From positions 22,514,098 through 22,578,097 of the forward strand of contig NW_004454181.1 of NCBI RefSeq assembly GCF_000283155.1: DNA of 64,000 nucleotides, given 5' to 3'. This document shows, one piece after another, positions 10,798-22,224 of this stretch (the stretch's first letter is position 1; each line of letters begins with the position of its first letter). Under the pieces are notes generated by a model, which did not search any database, had not been told where the DNA came from, and saw nothing but the letters and a program-made list of their open reading frames with translations. The translations under genes were made by a program, and so were the position numbers. Origin of the DNA: Ceratotherium simum simum. Lineage: Eukaryota; Chordata; Mammalia; Perissodactyla; Rhinocerotidae.

Positions 10798-11362
10798 CTT
10801 TGACATAAGGATTATTTTGAGCTAAAGGCAATTGAGAAACAGCAGGTACAGGAAAAGCTCTCTACCCTCTCTCTGTCTAAAAGCAGGGCATAAATTTCCA
10901 TTTGTGTAGGTAACATAAATTTCCCTTTGCAAAAGTGTTCCCCACCCCCTCTCCCATACTAGGAAGAGGAGACAGCTCTTATCACTGGAGATGCACTGAC
11001 CTGAATCTATGTAAACAAACCTTCATGTTATAACCTTTATCTTCCATTAGTTTCTACCTTATATTTACCTTCCCACAATTTCCCCCCTCTAGAAGCCCAA
11101 ATCCCTTTTCCAGTTGTCTTGTTACACCTCCATAGTTTTTCACTCTTTGTTAAAATGGTATATAAGCACTCTATCCATTTCTTTGGAGTTTTCACTTTTT
11201 TCCAATGGAGCCCCACCCCCATGCCATGTAAAAAATATTAACATCAAATAAAATTTGTATGCCCTTTTTCCTGTGTATCTGTCTTTTGTTAGTTTAATTT
11301 GCAGGGCTCAATGCACTGAACCTAAGAGGGTAGAGGAAAAAGTTTTTATCCCTCCTCTACAG
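10798..11362 (+). mobile_element. Solo LTR, probably ERV-L class
   Basis: LTR layout: a TG start at about 10798-10800, U3 with pyrimidine-rich parts, TATA box 'tatataag' at 11159-11166, AATAAA at 11247-11252, then a U5-like tail ending '..agagggtagaggaaaaagtttttatccctcctctacag'. The tail resembles ERV-L/LTR33-type LTRs as I remember them. No matching target duplication is visible and there is no internal sequence. The 61-codon minus frame at 11037-11222 lies inside it. Confidence 0.6.
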
Positions 11363-12159
11363 AAGCAAGTAAAGCTCATGACATAGTTCAAAGGAATGAA
11401 GTACCAGGAGTGGGATTTTTAAGCATAAGGTGAAGAGCTGCCTCAGAGAAGGAACATTCCCACCACGTTTCATATTTCCCCTAAATAGGCAACTATGACC
11501 TACTCATCAAGTTCCTCTTCCTCTTTTTTTTTTTTTTTTTTTTACCATTATCTTCAAGAAGTATCAGTGAACATTAACAAATTTAGAGTCAGAAGAGTTC
11601 TCAGACCTGCTCTGGTCTACCCTCCTTGAGGCTGAGAAGATGAAGTGACATAGAAAAACCACATACCTGGACAGTGGCAGAGCTGGGTTTCCTGACCCCC
11701 AGTTCAGCACTCTCGTAAGCAGGGCAGTTAGGTGAGGGTTTCACGTAGAAATCCAGAAGCACAGCTAAAATCTTGCCCCCTCGCAAAATTCTCCCATATA
11801 TACAATTCCAAACATGCATAAATCAAAGTTGAAGGAAAGATCTGATGCTGAATTTACCGTCCCTCCCACAAACTTCCATCAAATCCATCGAACCAAAGAA
11901 ATGTTTTCTTCACTTGAAAAAGGAAAAAGTATAAGAGCTCTTAGCATGTTGTTCACGGCCATGAAGCCACCGTTGCTTGAATAGATGAGATTCACACTTT
12001 CATATATTTGAGTAGAGATGAGTACAATTTGTCATTAAAAAAAAAAGGGTACAGAAAAGAGAAAGGCTGGAAGTACTTTCTCTGTTTCTTTTTCTTCCTG
12101 ACTTGCAATGAATCAAAGACATGAATTACAAATGATTCTCAATCACAATCCGCAAAGCA
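11363..12159. other. no gene recognised; poly-T tract inside
   Basis: An uninterrupted T run of about 20 bases begins near 11524. 11575-11735 weakly resembles a reverse MIR ('gacagtggcagagctgggtttcctgacccc..cagcactct'), confidence about 0.3. The rest is unassigned. Confidence 0.45.
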
Positions 12160-12365
12160 TCAACCTGGTGTGTCAGAAGGAACCTTGATTATTAAGACTG
12201 GCCTAGTACGAACGGCAGGCGGTTCTTCCACAGACTTCAGACAACTCTATTTTCTTCTCTTGTCCTTGGTTTTCACATGTGAAAATTGAGGGGATTGGAT
12301 AAATCAGATTATCCTAAGAGTTTCTTTCCTGGTTCTTCCCATTTCTAATATTCTGCATCACTATA
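12160..12365 (+). repeat. MIR-related SINE
   Basis: 'cttggttttcacatgtgaaaattgaggggattggataaatcagattatcctaagagtttctttcctggttc' follows the SINE 3' variant 'cctcatctgtaaaatgagggg.ttggacta..gatctctaag..ccttcc'. Start uncertain. Confidence 0.45.
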
Positions 12366-12714
12366 TCATTAGTCCTCATTTTTTAAGTTTATCCTCTTAT
12401 TCCTGTAAGGAGGACCACCAGCTTTTGCAAATAGGCACACATGTCCAAAATGGAGAACAGCTGGAACTGAGATATCTTGGCCAGTAAAGCTCAAACTATG
12501 AGCATTTGCCCTTCCTCGTGGAAAAAGAAACTAAGTTGGGCCAGCCAGAAACTGTGAAAATGTCATAATCCAAAACAATGTGAAAGTTGGCACCTAGAAG
12601 AGACATTTAGAAGCTTATGGAGAATCAGCCTCAAAACAATATTTCTAGATATATAATCAAGTTTATGAATGGAGAGCTATGCCCCAAATTTTGAATAGGA
12701 CCTGGGCTGGGAAT

Positions 12715-12830
12715 CAACTTTATTCAGCAAATGTTATTGAGTTTCCAGATCGTGCAAAACCCTGTGCTCAAAGCCGTGGAGGACACTAAGAGGGTACAAC
12801 ATGGTCCCCAACCCTCGGTTCATAGTATAG
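12715..12830 (-). repeat. L2 LINE 3' end
   Basis: Reverse L2 tail: 'ttcagcaaatgttattgagtttcc', 'aaccctgtgctcaaagccgtggaggacac', 'aacatggtccccaaccctcggttcatag'. Confidence 0.55.
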
Positions 12831-12837
12831 CAGAGCT

Positions 12838-13040
12838 TAGTCATTAAGAGCACGGGTTTTGCATTCCTTCCTCACTCCACCTCCTACCAGTTTTTTGAGT
12901 TTAGCCAAGTTACTTAATCTCCGAGCCTCCATTTCCTCATCTGTAAAATGGGGGTGATAATAATAGAGAATAATGCATCTAAAGCACTTAGCACAGGGTC
13001 TCAGGCACAATGAATTCTCAGTAAATATGAATCTATATGT
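12838..13040 (+). repeat. MIR SINE
   Basis: Well preserved: 'cattaagagcacgggttttgc', 'gccaagttacttaatctccgagcctccatttcctcatctgtaaaatgggggtgataat', 'aaagcacttagcacagggtctcaggcac'. It abuts the reverse L2 fragment on its left. Confidence 0.8.
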
Positions 13041-13341
13041 TATATTTGTTATAAATGTTATAAATAGTGGGCAAGGCAAAAAAAAATCAACAATTAATAT
13101 AATCAAAGACAAGATGGAGTAAATGTTAGAGTAAAAATACAAGCAAACTGTCAGGAGAGGACAGAGGGAGGGGAAATAAAACCAACAATTTCAGGTAAGG
13201 ATGCACAAGACACTCTGCAACAGGTGAAGAAAGTAGGAAAGGATCAAGGTCTGACTTGTTTCTTTTCCTGGGACCCAAAATCAAACTTCAAGTTACATCA
13301 ACATTTGCAGAATAAAACCTCTCTAGCATCAGAAACATTTT

Positions 13342-13522
13342 TTTTTTCCCTGAGAAAGATTCACCTTGAGCTGACATCTGCTGCCAACCTTCTCTGTTTT
13401 GTGTATGGGTCACTCCCACAGCATGGCCACCAACAAGTTGTGTAGGTCCGCACCCAGGAACCAAGCCCAGGCGGCCGAAGTGGAGCATGCTGAACTTAAC
13501 CACTAGGCAATGGGGCCGGCCA
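13342..13522 (-). mobile_element. ERE SINE (perissodactyl tRNA-derived)
   Basis: Read on minus it starts GGCCGGCCCCATTG.. and ends in a T-run on plus (its A tail). It is flanked by a 12-bp target-site duplication, CAGAAACATTTT at 13330-13341 and 13523-13534. The 71-codon minus frame and the end of the 73-codon plus frame here are products of the SINE. Confidence 0.9.
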
Positions 13523-13534
13523 CAGAAACATTTT

Positions 13535-13844
13535 AAAAGTCATGATTGACAAAGGAGTTTGGGTGATGTGATGACCAGAGGACACTGGGGCAGACCCTAG
13601 TGCTCGTCAGGATCAGGAAGCTAAATATGCCAAGTAATTAATTATGTTAGGTTGTAGTCAGAGAATAAATTGGTCCATGGAAGTCTAAGAGTTAGGATGA
13701 AAAATATCTTCCAGCCCCATACTCTAGTTGGTATGTTTGTTCTTATATGTAACTTAATTCAGCCAGAGTGATATAAGATCTGTTCTTATCCAATTTTCCA
13801 AGTAATAGGTAACTACTAAAATAGCTATCATCTTATAAAGTCGC
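13535..13844. other. no gene recognised
   Basis: Unassigned sequence. I see no repeat signature. Confidence 0.5.
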
Positions 13845-13945
13845 TAATAAGAATAGTCCCATTTTACAGATGTGGTAAGTAAAGCATAGAGATGGCAAAT
13901 AACAAAGGTCATATAACCAAGAGGACCTCATCTGATGGTTCATCA
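13845..13945 (-). repeat. MIR SINE fragment
   Basis: 'gtcccattttacagatgtggtaagtaaagcatagagatggcaaataac' then 'ggtcatataaccaag' is a reverse MIR core. Confidence 0.5.
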
Positions 13946-14164
13946 TTCTAGCACCCAGAGGAGTGATGAGCACACAGTGGGTACTGTATAGATGTATGTT
14001 GATTGAATCAGCTGAAAAACCTGGCATTGGCGCTCAGCACTGCTTGGCTCTCCCAGTACACTCACTGCCTCTCTTGTTAATAATGGATAGTCACGTGTCT
14101 CAGCAATTGCTTCCAAGCCTCAATTGGGAATCTATAGACCCTAAGGCTTGGTCATAGGTCAACA

Positions 14165-14415
14165 TTCATTATTAATTTTTTAAAAAGCAAACACTTAGTG
14201 AGCGCTTACCAAGCCCCAGGCACTGTGCTGAGTATTCTGTATATTAATTCCTTTAATCCTCATATCAACCCCTTGATTTGTTTACTATTATTATTTCCAT
14301 TTTCAAGACAGAAAACTGAGGCACAGAGGGATTAAGAAAAGTGGCAGAGCCAGGATTCAAACCCAGGCAGTGTGACACCAGAGTCCACGCTGATAACCGC
14401 CTCAGCACGCTTTAT
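14165..14415 (-). repeat. MIR SINE, near full length
   Basis: Reverse MIR end to end: 'agtgagcgcttaccaagccccaggcactgtgctgag', 'ttaatcctcatatcaacccc', 'aactgaggcacagaggga', 'ggcagagccaggattcaaacccaggcagtgtgac', 'ccacgctgataaccgc'. Confidence 0.8.
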
Positions 14416-15224
14416 ACTCCTTTCCCAATTTCATCGTAGGCATCAATCAAGTTGACTTTCAGTCCTTGACTGGAGAGGTAACAAACAGTGTGTCTTCTCT
14501 CCTCTTAGAATAAATCTTGATGGTGAGTCCCCAGGCAGTGACTTCTTGAGGGAAGCTTTGCTGACCCCAACCATAAAACTAGATTCCAGTAGAAGGAAGG
14601 AAGTGGAGCCAATGGTGAGTGATGAATGGGTGGGATATTGAAAGTGAGAGGAGCAGTGCATGAGTGACAGCAGCTGCCTTGGTAATCTTTTACCTGCCTC
14701 TTCTCCTTGTAAAGTACTCACCCTACTACATTTTAATGAAAAGGCTGATTTGGACCATGATTTAGTGGGTTTCTTAAACATGTGTCTTTCAGACTTGCCT
14801 GCAAGACATCACTTCTCCTGACCTTGGAAGTTCAAAGGCAGAGTCAGGATCATCCCTGCAGCACTGTAGGCAGTTACCTAGGAGATGGGGTTTCAGTGGG
14901 TGGGAAAGGCTCTTCCTCAGGAAAAAGAGGAGGGGGAAGCCAACCTTTCCACTCTGTGAAGCCTGAAACTCCTCGAAAAGGGGAAAAATAACTTTTATTC
15001 CACAATGACAGATGAGGCTTATATGCAAAAACTCATGAGAGAGGAAATATAGTGATTTGAATTCACGTTAAAGAGGAAAGAGCTAGTATCAAAGCATTTC
15101 CTGAGAGTCCATGTGAATAGAAGAGAATAAACAGGGAGGAATGGGGCTCCTGCAGAAGAGAAGGTGGGGAGGGCGAGGAGGATGCCACCCATTGCACAGC
15201 TGAGGCCTCAAGCACCCTCCCCGC
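14416..15224. other. no gene recognised
   Basis: Unique sequence. Frames of 112, 69 and 79 codons overlap on both strands at 14443-15028 and show no domain. The 112-codon minus frame has no splice-compatible neighbours that I can see. Confidence 0.5.
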
Positions 15225-15790
15225 CTCATGGTCAAGACTTCACACCTTGCCTCTAATATAACAGTTCCTTCCCTGGGACTGTCTCCTGACTTTATCATGC
15301 AGATTCCTCCTGCTCATCCTCCAAGACCTTGCTCAAACATCTCTTTATGTCTCTTCCCTCACTCTTCTACACGGCTCCTGCATTCTTGCTCCCAGAGCAC
15401 TTTATACTTCCTTTTGTCATCATATTAATTAAAAAGAGGAGAAGGAGAGAGAGGAGAAGAAAGGCACCACAAGCTTTGTGTCACATCCTACTATTGTGAG
15501 GCAGGTACTGCTATTTCCAAATTACCTGTAAATGGCCTTAGAGATGTTAAATAACTTGCCAAAGTCACACATATTTAGCACAGCCGAGACTCCACCGGTG
15601 CCATTGGCCATCAAATCCAACCTGGCTCTAAGAGCTCTTCCTAATCAAAATTTATCATGCATTGTTTTCATGGTCATCGTCCCTGGTACTCTATGAACTA
15701 ACTCTTTGGAGCAGGAATTCTGACAAATTTATTATTTCATTTCCCACTGTACCCAGCTCAGTGTGTGACACAGACTAAGTAAAGGTTTGC
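15225..15790 (+). repeat. L2 LINE, split by a MIR
   Basis: 15225-15430 carries 'tcctccaagaccttgctcaaacatctctttatg', then 'gagcactttatacttcctttt'. It resumes at about 15625 with 'tctttggagcaggaattctga' and 'actgtacccagctcagtgtgtgacacagactaagtaaaggtttg'. This is the L2 3' region. Confidence 0.6.
15495..15605 (-). repeat. MIR SINE fragment inside L2
   Basis: 'cttagagatgttaaataacttgccaaagtcacacatatttagcacagccgagactcc' is reverse MIR core, lying between two halves of a forward L2. Confidence 0.6.
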
Positions 15791-15852
15791 CGAAGGGAGG
15801 AGGGAGGAGAGAAAGGAGGAAAAGAGGAAGGAAGCAAGGAATAAAAGAATGA
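15788..15852. repeat. Purine (GGA/GAA)-rich low-complexity tract
   Basis: About 60 bases of almost uninterrupted A/G on plus, made of irregular GGAGGAGG and GAAGG units. Confidence 0.7.
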
Positions 15853-16419
15853 TTTGATGAACAAGGAGGCAGCAAGAGTGGAGGGTGAATATCTTAGTGC
15901 TACAATCCAGTGTGTGCAAGCAAATTTATTCCAATGAATCCACGCATAGGTCCTGGGGCTGTGTCATCAGCTCTGCAAAGACTGACACAGGCAGACACAG
16001 GCTCTAAACTGCAAACACGGTGGCAGGATCACATTAACCTTAAACAGCGTCTGGTACAGATTATACCTTCTATCTGCTCTGAACACAACTCTTTTAAGGA
16101 TATTATCTAGTAGTTGGGACAATCTTGCTCTAAGAGGGATGCTATTTTTTAACAGTCACTGAGCCAGACGCATTCAGTGTGCTTAGGGCAATGATTTCCA
16201 ATTGCTTTGCAATTCTGACAGCCTATCAGTACTTGGCCTCAGGATAGTGGACCCCCCCCTTTAACGGCACTATATGGCAAGCATTTTATCGTTATTGCTT
16301 TTGCCGATTGCCAATGTAAAGTCAGCTCGTTGCAAGATTTCAAATGATGCTGAAATGTGTAACTTATAAAATAGAAGTTCGTCTGCCTCTCTCACTCTCC
16401 CAGTTTCCATTTTACCCTT
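15853..16419. other. no gene recognised
   Basis: Unique sequence with a CCCCCCC run near 16251. Frames of 66-95 codons are unsupported. Confidence 0.5.
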
Positions 16420-16920
16420 CTCTTGGAGATAACCACAAAGAACCATTGGTGTACACACTAATAAATGTATACTCTTTACACAGATGGGATACCACGCAAA
16501 GATTGTCCTACAGCCAGCTTTTCTCACTTAACCAATTTTGGACACCTTCCCATGGCAGTACAGAAATCTTTTTCATTCTTTTAAGTATCTGCATCAAACT
16601 CTACTGTGGGAATGTTCCATTACTTATTTAACCAATCTCCTACCGATAGGTATTAGAGCTGGTTTCATTTTCTTTTCTATTAAAAATAAAGATCTCTACA
16701 GAGATGTAGATGGTGATGAAGACGACTCGGATGTAAATATAGATGGGAGTATACATATCTATACTACATATATAGATAACATAGATATATATCTTTGAAT
16801 CTTACGCAAATATTCTGTAGTATATATTTCTGGGTCAATAGGCATGCATATCTAATTTTAATACATATGACAAACTGCCCGTGAAAAAGTTGTCCTAATA
16901 TATTCTCCCATAGTGTACTA
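16420..16920 (-). mobile_element. L1M LINE ORF2 3' fragment
   Basis: Reads as a reversed L1: 'tccattacttatttaaccaatctcctaccgataggtatta', 'attctgtagtatatatttctgggtcaataggcatg', 'gacaaactgcccgtgaaaaagttgtcc'. A TA-rich expansion (about 16695-16797, 'gatgtagatggtgatgaagacg' then ATA repeats) interrupts it. No open reading frame survives. Confidence 0.6.
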
Positions 16921-18299
16921 CAAATGATGAAAAGAAGACTTTTGGGAGTGTGATTCAGGCAAAAAATGTCTTTCCTAAGAGCTTTGGTTTCCCCTCATTA
17001 TAAAATTAGAACATCTCTAAGATTCCAAATTTATGGAGAGAGAGTGGGAAGCGTCAGAAAACCAACTTGGAAATCACCCCTTTGAGATCATAACTAGATC
17101 CCTAGTGTTCTGGTGAATCCCAAAGGCACCCACATGGTCCCCCATTTTTAAAAGACGTAGAAAACATTCCCTATTCCCACTTCTCCCATTCCCGAATCCC
17201 ACACACAGCCTTGCGAACATGGGCTTATCAAACCCTGCGGCTCCAACCTCAGATGCTTCCAGGAGCCAGAAGTTGAGGTCAGGAACAGAGCAGGCCGGGA
17301 TACCCCGAGCTTGATGATGTTCATATCACAATCATCCAAAATCTCTAGTGTTAAATTGCATCATAGACTTTAGCATTCGGCTATCATATTTTTATGTCAA
17401 CTAGCCAAGGAGAAACTAACTTACTAGAGAGAAAGAATGAGGTAGAAGTTGCACATCATTTTGGGCTATAGGCAAAACACAGAAGTCGGGATTTAACTTG
17501 CTAGGCATTAGCATAAATTGCCTGGTTCCTCTGCTCCTTCCACGGAAACCTGAAATCATTCCACTTGTCGCATCTCTTACTCCTTCTCAGCAACTCCATC
17601 ATTTGCCCAAGCTCATTTTTCACTCTGATGCCGAGGATGAGGAAAAGATTCGTTCATGTAAGTAAGAAATGAACCCCTGACTTTGGAAGAGGGGTAATTA
17701 GTACACATTATCGCTTGGGCTAATGAGATCAGAGTGGTGCTGTCCGCACCCAACAGGCCTAACTAGGAATTTAAATTAAGTCCCCTCTCTGTGATTAAGT
17801 GGATAGTCACTGAAACACTGCATTCCTAATTCCTCTGTATTTCCATTCACCAACTCAGTATCAAATGTTTTATGACACTGAAAATATGCTTAGTTTCAAA
17901 GGAACAGATGCCCAAATCTCCTTGTGCTCATTTAGAGAGACAACCTGACTTTTCTTTATCTGGGGTGTTATCAGTCAGGATTACACAGGCACAGAGACAC
18001 ACAAGTGATTCTAACTGGATTTAGTTGAAATTGTTTCTTTATGAGCTATATAAACAGAGCTTTAACAAAAAATCCCACTGCCATGGGGAAAAAGAAGAGG
18101 TTAGACTTGGGAGGAGGTGAAAAGAGAAGTGTCTAAATGCTACTATCATAAAAACTTCTTATTTTATTTGGATAATCATTCTGGCAGGGAATAGTGTACC
18201 CTTGAATAATCTAATGAAACTTTCATGAATTCCTATACTATGTCTGACCCTCTCCAGACAGTGTTGCATGGAGATGGTCCAATCTGACAGAAAGAGATT
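16921..18299. other. no gene recognised; homeobox-type motif patch near 17.7-17.8 kb
   Basis: Unique sequence. 17690-17840 holds GTAATTAG (17694-17701) and several further TAAT/ATTA cores, and is discussed as a candidate element. No repeat recognised elsewhere. Confidence 0.45.
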
Positions 18300-18415
18300 A
18301 ATTTTTGTATTCAGATCTGGATTTAAATCTGTTTCAGCCACTACCTGCAAAAAGATCTTACACAAGACACTTCAAGACCCTAAGCCTCAATTTCATGTCT
18401 TATAAACTAGATTGC
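18300..18415 (+). repeat. MIR SINE fragment
   Basis: 'gtattcagatctggatttaaatctgtttcagccactacctgc' and 'acttcaagaccctaagcctcaatttcatg' match the MIR middle and core. Confidence 0.5.
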
Positions 18416-18417
18416 AC

Positions 18418-19200
18418 TAAAATTAAGAAACTTCTCTTCATTAACAGGCACCATCAAGAGAATGAAAAGACAATCCACCAAAGCGGAGAAGCTATTTGCA
18501 GTGAATATAACAACTAAAAAATCTAGTATACGGAATATATAAAGATCTCCTGAAAACAAATAAGATAAACCACCCAACAGAAAAACGAGCAAAAAGAGTG
18601 AACTCTTTACAAAGAGAGAATCCAAATGGCTAATAAATATACGAAAAGATGCTCAATCTCATTAGAAATCAGAAATGCAAACCAAATAAAACCTGAGATG
18701 CTATTTCATACACACGCCAGAACGAGAGGGAAAAAAAGTCTAGTAATATCAAGTGGTAACAAGAATGTGGAGCAATGGAGTATTTATACACTGCTAGTAG
18801 AAGTAGATTTTGTTATAATCACGTTGAGAAACTATTTGGCAATATGCAAAAAATTTGAAGATGGGCATATCCCATGACCCAGCAATTTTCAAGTTTCTAC
18901 TTCAGGTACCTGCTCTTAAGAAGCTCTTGCCAAGGTACACCTGTGTTCAATATGTATTTATAGCAGTATTATTTATAGTAATAAAAAATCTGGAAACAAC
19001 CTAAATATCTATGAACTATAGAGTTGATAATTTCTGACATATTCATACTGTGGAGTACTCGATAGTGAGAAAAATGAATTAAGGTTACAAGATACAACAT
19101 GAATGAGACTCAGGAGCATAATGTTAAATAAAAAAAACAAATTGTAAAATAATTCTATAGCATGATTAGATTTGTATAAAGTTTTAATATATGCAAAATT
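18418..19200 (+). mobile_element. L1M LINE ORF2 3' end, 5'-truncated
   Basis: Contiguous L1 ORF2 3' sequence: 'agaatgaaaagacaatccaccaaagc', 'tccaaatggctaataaatatacgaaaagatgctcaatctcattag', 'aatgtggagcaatgg', 'catgacccagcaattttcaag', 'ctggaaacaacctaaatatctatgaac'. Stops occur throughout. The 83- and 72-codon frames here are pieces of this pseudogene or its shadow. Confidence 0.8.
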
Positions 19201-19794
19201 AAATCCTATGTCAAACCCAACAGTCTAACTTCAGAGCCCATCACTTATAAACACAAGGCTATAATCTTCAGTGGAGAGTTGGGGTGAGTGGGAGAAGAAC
19301 TACAGGATACAGAAGTGGCTATAGGTGAGGATTCTTCCATGAAACACCTGAACCTCATGACAGGACACTACAGAGGTGTCTGTGAAGTACAGTAGGTAGG
19401 CAGTCTGAGGGAAGAGACAGCAGTGACCCACATCTCTACAAATTATGCCTCGTAGGTTAGCTTCAAGGGGTTTTGCTGATCCTACTATGAGAAGTAATCT
19501 TAATGCTTGGAGCCCATTAACCAGATCTGAAGCCAGCAGGCTCTTCTGGGCCAGCCTAATGAGAGAAGCGTGCCTTCAAAGGGCAGGCATCCAGAAGGTG
19601 TTAGTTTGTGTCCGCTCCTCAAGGCCCATGTTAACACTGGGTTGCAGTCAAGATTCCCACTCACGTCTGAGCGTGCGTGTCCCCCCTTCCCTTTTCCAAA
19701 GGCAAAAAAATGGAGAAGAAACAAGCTGACAGGAAGCAATTGCTATGGTATAGACACAACATACAGGACGACATCTCATCTACCCTGCAGCCCT
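19201..19794. other. no gene recognised
   Basis: Four overlapping frames (70-94 codons, both strands) occupy 19445-19873. Their mutual overlap and lack of domain argue against a gene. Confidence 0.5.
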
Positions 19795-19925
19795 GTGCAG
19801 CAGTTAAGATTATCCCAATATACCAATGAAGACATTGATGCTCAGAAAAGTTAAGTAACTTGCTCATGGCCACACAGCTGGAAAATGACTAGACTGGCAT
19901 TCAGACCTAAGTCTGCCAACACTGA
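19795..19925 (-). repeat. MIR SINE
   Basis: 'attatcccaatataccaatgaagacattgatgctcagaaaagttaagtaacttgctcatggccacacagctgg' is reverse MIR core, followed by 'gactggcattcagacctaagtctgcc'. Confidence 0.7.
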
Positions 19926-20874
19926 AGCCCCCTAATCCTCCTGTTAGGTATCCACACCATCTCCTGGCAGCCTAAAGCTGGAGGCCATGTTGAACAACAA
20001 GGATGGGTGGGAGAGTAGGTATGGAAGAGAATAATGAATAATGAATAGTGTCAGGCACATGACACTTTATGTATAAAGTGTCAGAAATCAAATCTACTAC
20101 TGGAAAAAAATGGCTCCTGACTACTGGAAAACCAGTGTCCCCAAAACACACCAATTGGAAGAGAACACACACACATACACTCAGGAGATTTTCTTATGGG
20201 AGAGGATTTGTCAGAGGAGATGAGGGAAAACCCAGAGCTGAAAAAGAATAAAAATGTCATAATAGTCACGGGTCTCAGAAAACTCGCACCCTAACCCTTG
20301 TTGAGACCAGAAGTTGTTAATCTCTCTATTTAGATCGGGGTCATGGTACCATCCACCGCTGGGCTTTCTGCCTCAAATCCCTCAAAGTAAATCCAAGCAC
20401 CGCAGTCTACTCCCACCCTTTCATCCTGCAGAAGTTAATAAATTAGCTATCAGAGCTGTTTCTGTCTCCCTGCTCACCCGATTAAGGATAATCTACTGGA
20501 GATGAACAATGTTCAGGCTGATGCCAGTGGAATGCTAAGGGAATTCCAATTAATTCCTCAGAAACCAACTCTCCTTTGACGGGTTCCTCTACAGAAATCC
20601 CCTGCATTTATCTCAGCCAAACAAAGCTGTAATGCGATTCAGAACCTTTAGAGAAGGCAGCCTTTGATTCTGACTGGGCACTGCGGGTGTGAACCAGTCA
20701 CAGCAATTAGGACACTGCCTGGAGTAGGAAGGCGGATGGGGGTCTCCCCGCCTGCCTTATACCCCAATACCAAAACCCACCCACCACCTCACTCATTTCC
20801 ATGACCAACCAGTCTCTCCACAGCCCTTATTCCAACTACTGCTCATTGCTATCATTCATCAAGTGTGCTGCAGG
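19926..20874. other. no gene; candidate conserved non-coding patch 20485-20740
   Basis: No repeat recognised. 20485-20740 holds AATTAATT (20548-20555), CCTTTGAC (20573-20580), AACAAAG (20620-20626), CCTTTGAT (20661-20668) and CAATTAG (20704-20710). These are homeodomain and TCF/SOX-type words. This is inference only, because conservation cannot be tested here. Confidence 0.3.
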
Positions 20875-21115
20875 GTACTGAGCAGTGATTAGGAGCACTA
20901 CTTTGGGGTGAGACTGCCCTGAACAGAAAGCTGGCTCTGCCTTTTACCAGCTGTGTGATCTTGAACAAGTTGCTTAATTCTTCTGAATCTCAGTGTCCTT
21001 ATCTACAAAATAGTTACAACAATAACAACTCCATGCACAGAAGGATTACAGGATGAAAGCCCATAGGATAACATATGGTGCAAAACAGGTCGATAGATGT
21101 TAACAAGCTCAATAG
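20875..21115 (+). repeat. MIR SINE, near full length
   Basis: 'agcagtgattaggagcactactttggggtgagactg', 'cttttaccagctgtgtgatcttgaacaagttgcttaattcttctgaatctcagtgtccttatctacaaaatag', then a decayed 3' part. Confidence 0.8.
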
Positions 21116-21134
21116 GTACCAACAAATTTGATTA

Positions 21135-21265
21135 TCATTCAAATTACTCCATTTGAACTAGTAAACTGGGTATTATTAATCCCACTTGACACCTGAAGAA
21201 ACCAAGACTCAAAGAGGTAAAGCCATTCTCATTACTGGCAGAGCCAGATTTCACATCTACTTCAA
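21135..21265 (-). repeat. MIR SINE fragment
   Basis: 'gtattattaatcccacttgacacctgaagaaaccaagactcaaagaggtaaagcc' then 'actggcagagccagatttcac'. Faces the preceding plus-strand MIR, forming an inverted pair. Confidence 0.6.
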
Positions 21266-22224
21266 GATGGTGTCAAGACTAAGATGTCTCTTCTCTGGTC
21301 TTGTCTCTGGCATTTCTTTCAGATTTATTTGCAAGTCATCTTTCTGCAACAGAGGAAGTGACCTTTGTTTCAAGACTCTTCTGACACCTCCCAAAGGGAA
21401 GGAACCTCACTCCAAGAGGTTCAGCATTAATTCGGAATCCAACAGAATAGGAGTTCTCCCACAAGACTGGAGGAGCAAGCGTGGAGTGCTGCAGCATCAC
21501 CCAAGAGCTGGATCCCTGTCTGGCAACAGGCAGCTCTCATTCACCCCAGCCGCCGGCATCCACCCCTAGCAATGGCTCAGACAATCAGACGCACCACTCT
21601 GGAACAGCTCTAGGAAGCAGGCTTTCTCAGCACAGCCTGGACCCCAATTTGAGAGGGATGTGGAAAAATCCAAAGATTATAAAAACCTGATTTGGAGGAT
21701 GTAGGATCTTTGAGAAAAACTAAAAGTCTGAAAGACAGCTATTATCCTTAAGATGATTTCTATCCAAACATAGTTTTTTCCATTGGGTTGTTTACCCTCA
21801 GGACCACTTGGGGTAATAGGGAGGCATCCTGGTGCTTCATAAATGGGCAGCTGCAATGTTCACATATTGGTTCTCGTTCTTCTACGAAGTAGCTATGGCA
21901 ACTCTGATTCCACAAGTTTGGAAGGAAATCATCTTGCTAATATCAATCTGAAAGGCCAGGGATGGCTCCCAAAAGATCCCAGTTTCTTTTAGTAATCTTT
22001 ATGTTTGGAGATCATACATTTATGCTATGTGTTCCAAATACCCCTCTAGTCTCCAACATTTGTAAACTCCTTTCCCACATGCAGAAGAGGCTCAGCTCTT
22101 TCACATCTCTCCAGTGACCTTTCTTAGTAGTAAGAGACAGTAGCATCATGTCATAAAGCTTATACAGGAGGAAGCTAAGCAAATCATGGCCGGTACAAGG
22201 GAAGAATTCTATCCTCTGCACATT
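21266..22224. other. no gene recognised
   Basis: A 127-codon plus frame (21186-21569) begins inside the MIR and runs on with no recognisable domain, so it is not accepted as a gene. The remaining sequence is unassigned. Confidence 0.5.

Noticed and set aside
15788..15852. Regulatory GAGA-type element
   Set aside because: Low-complexity purine slippage next to an L2 end is a sufficient explanation.
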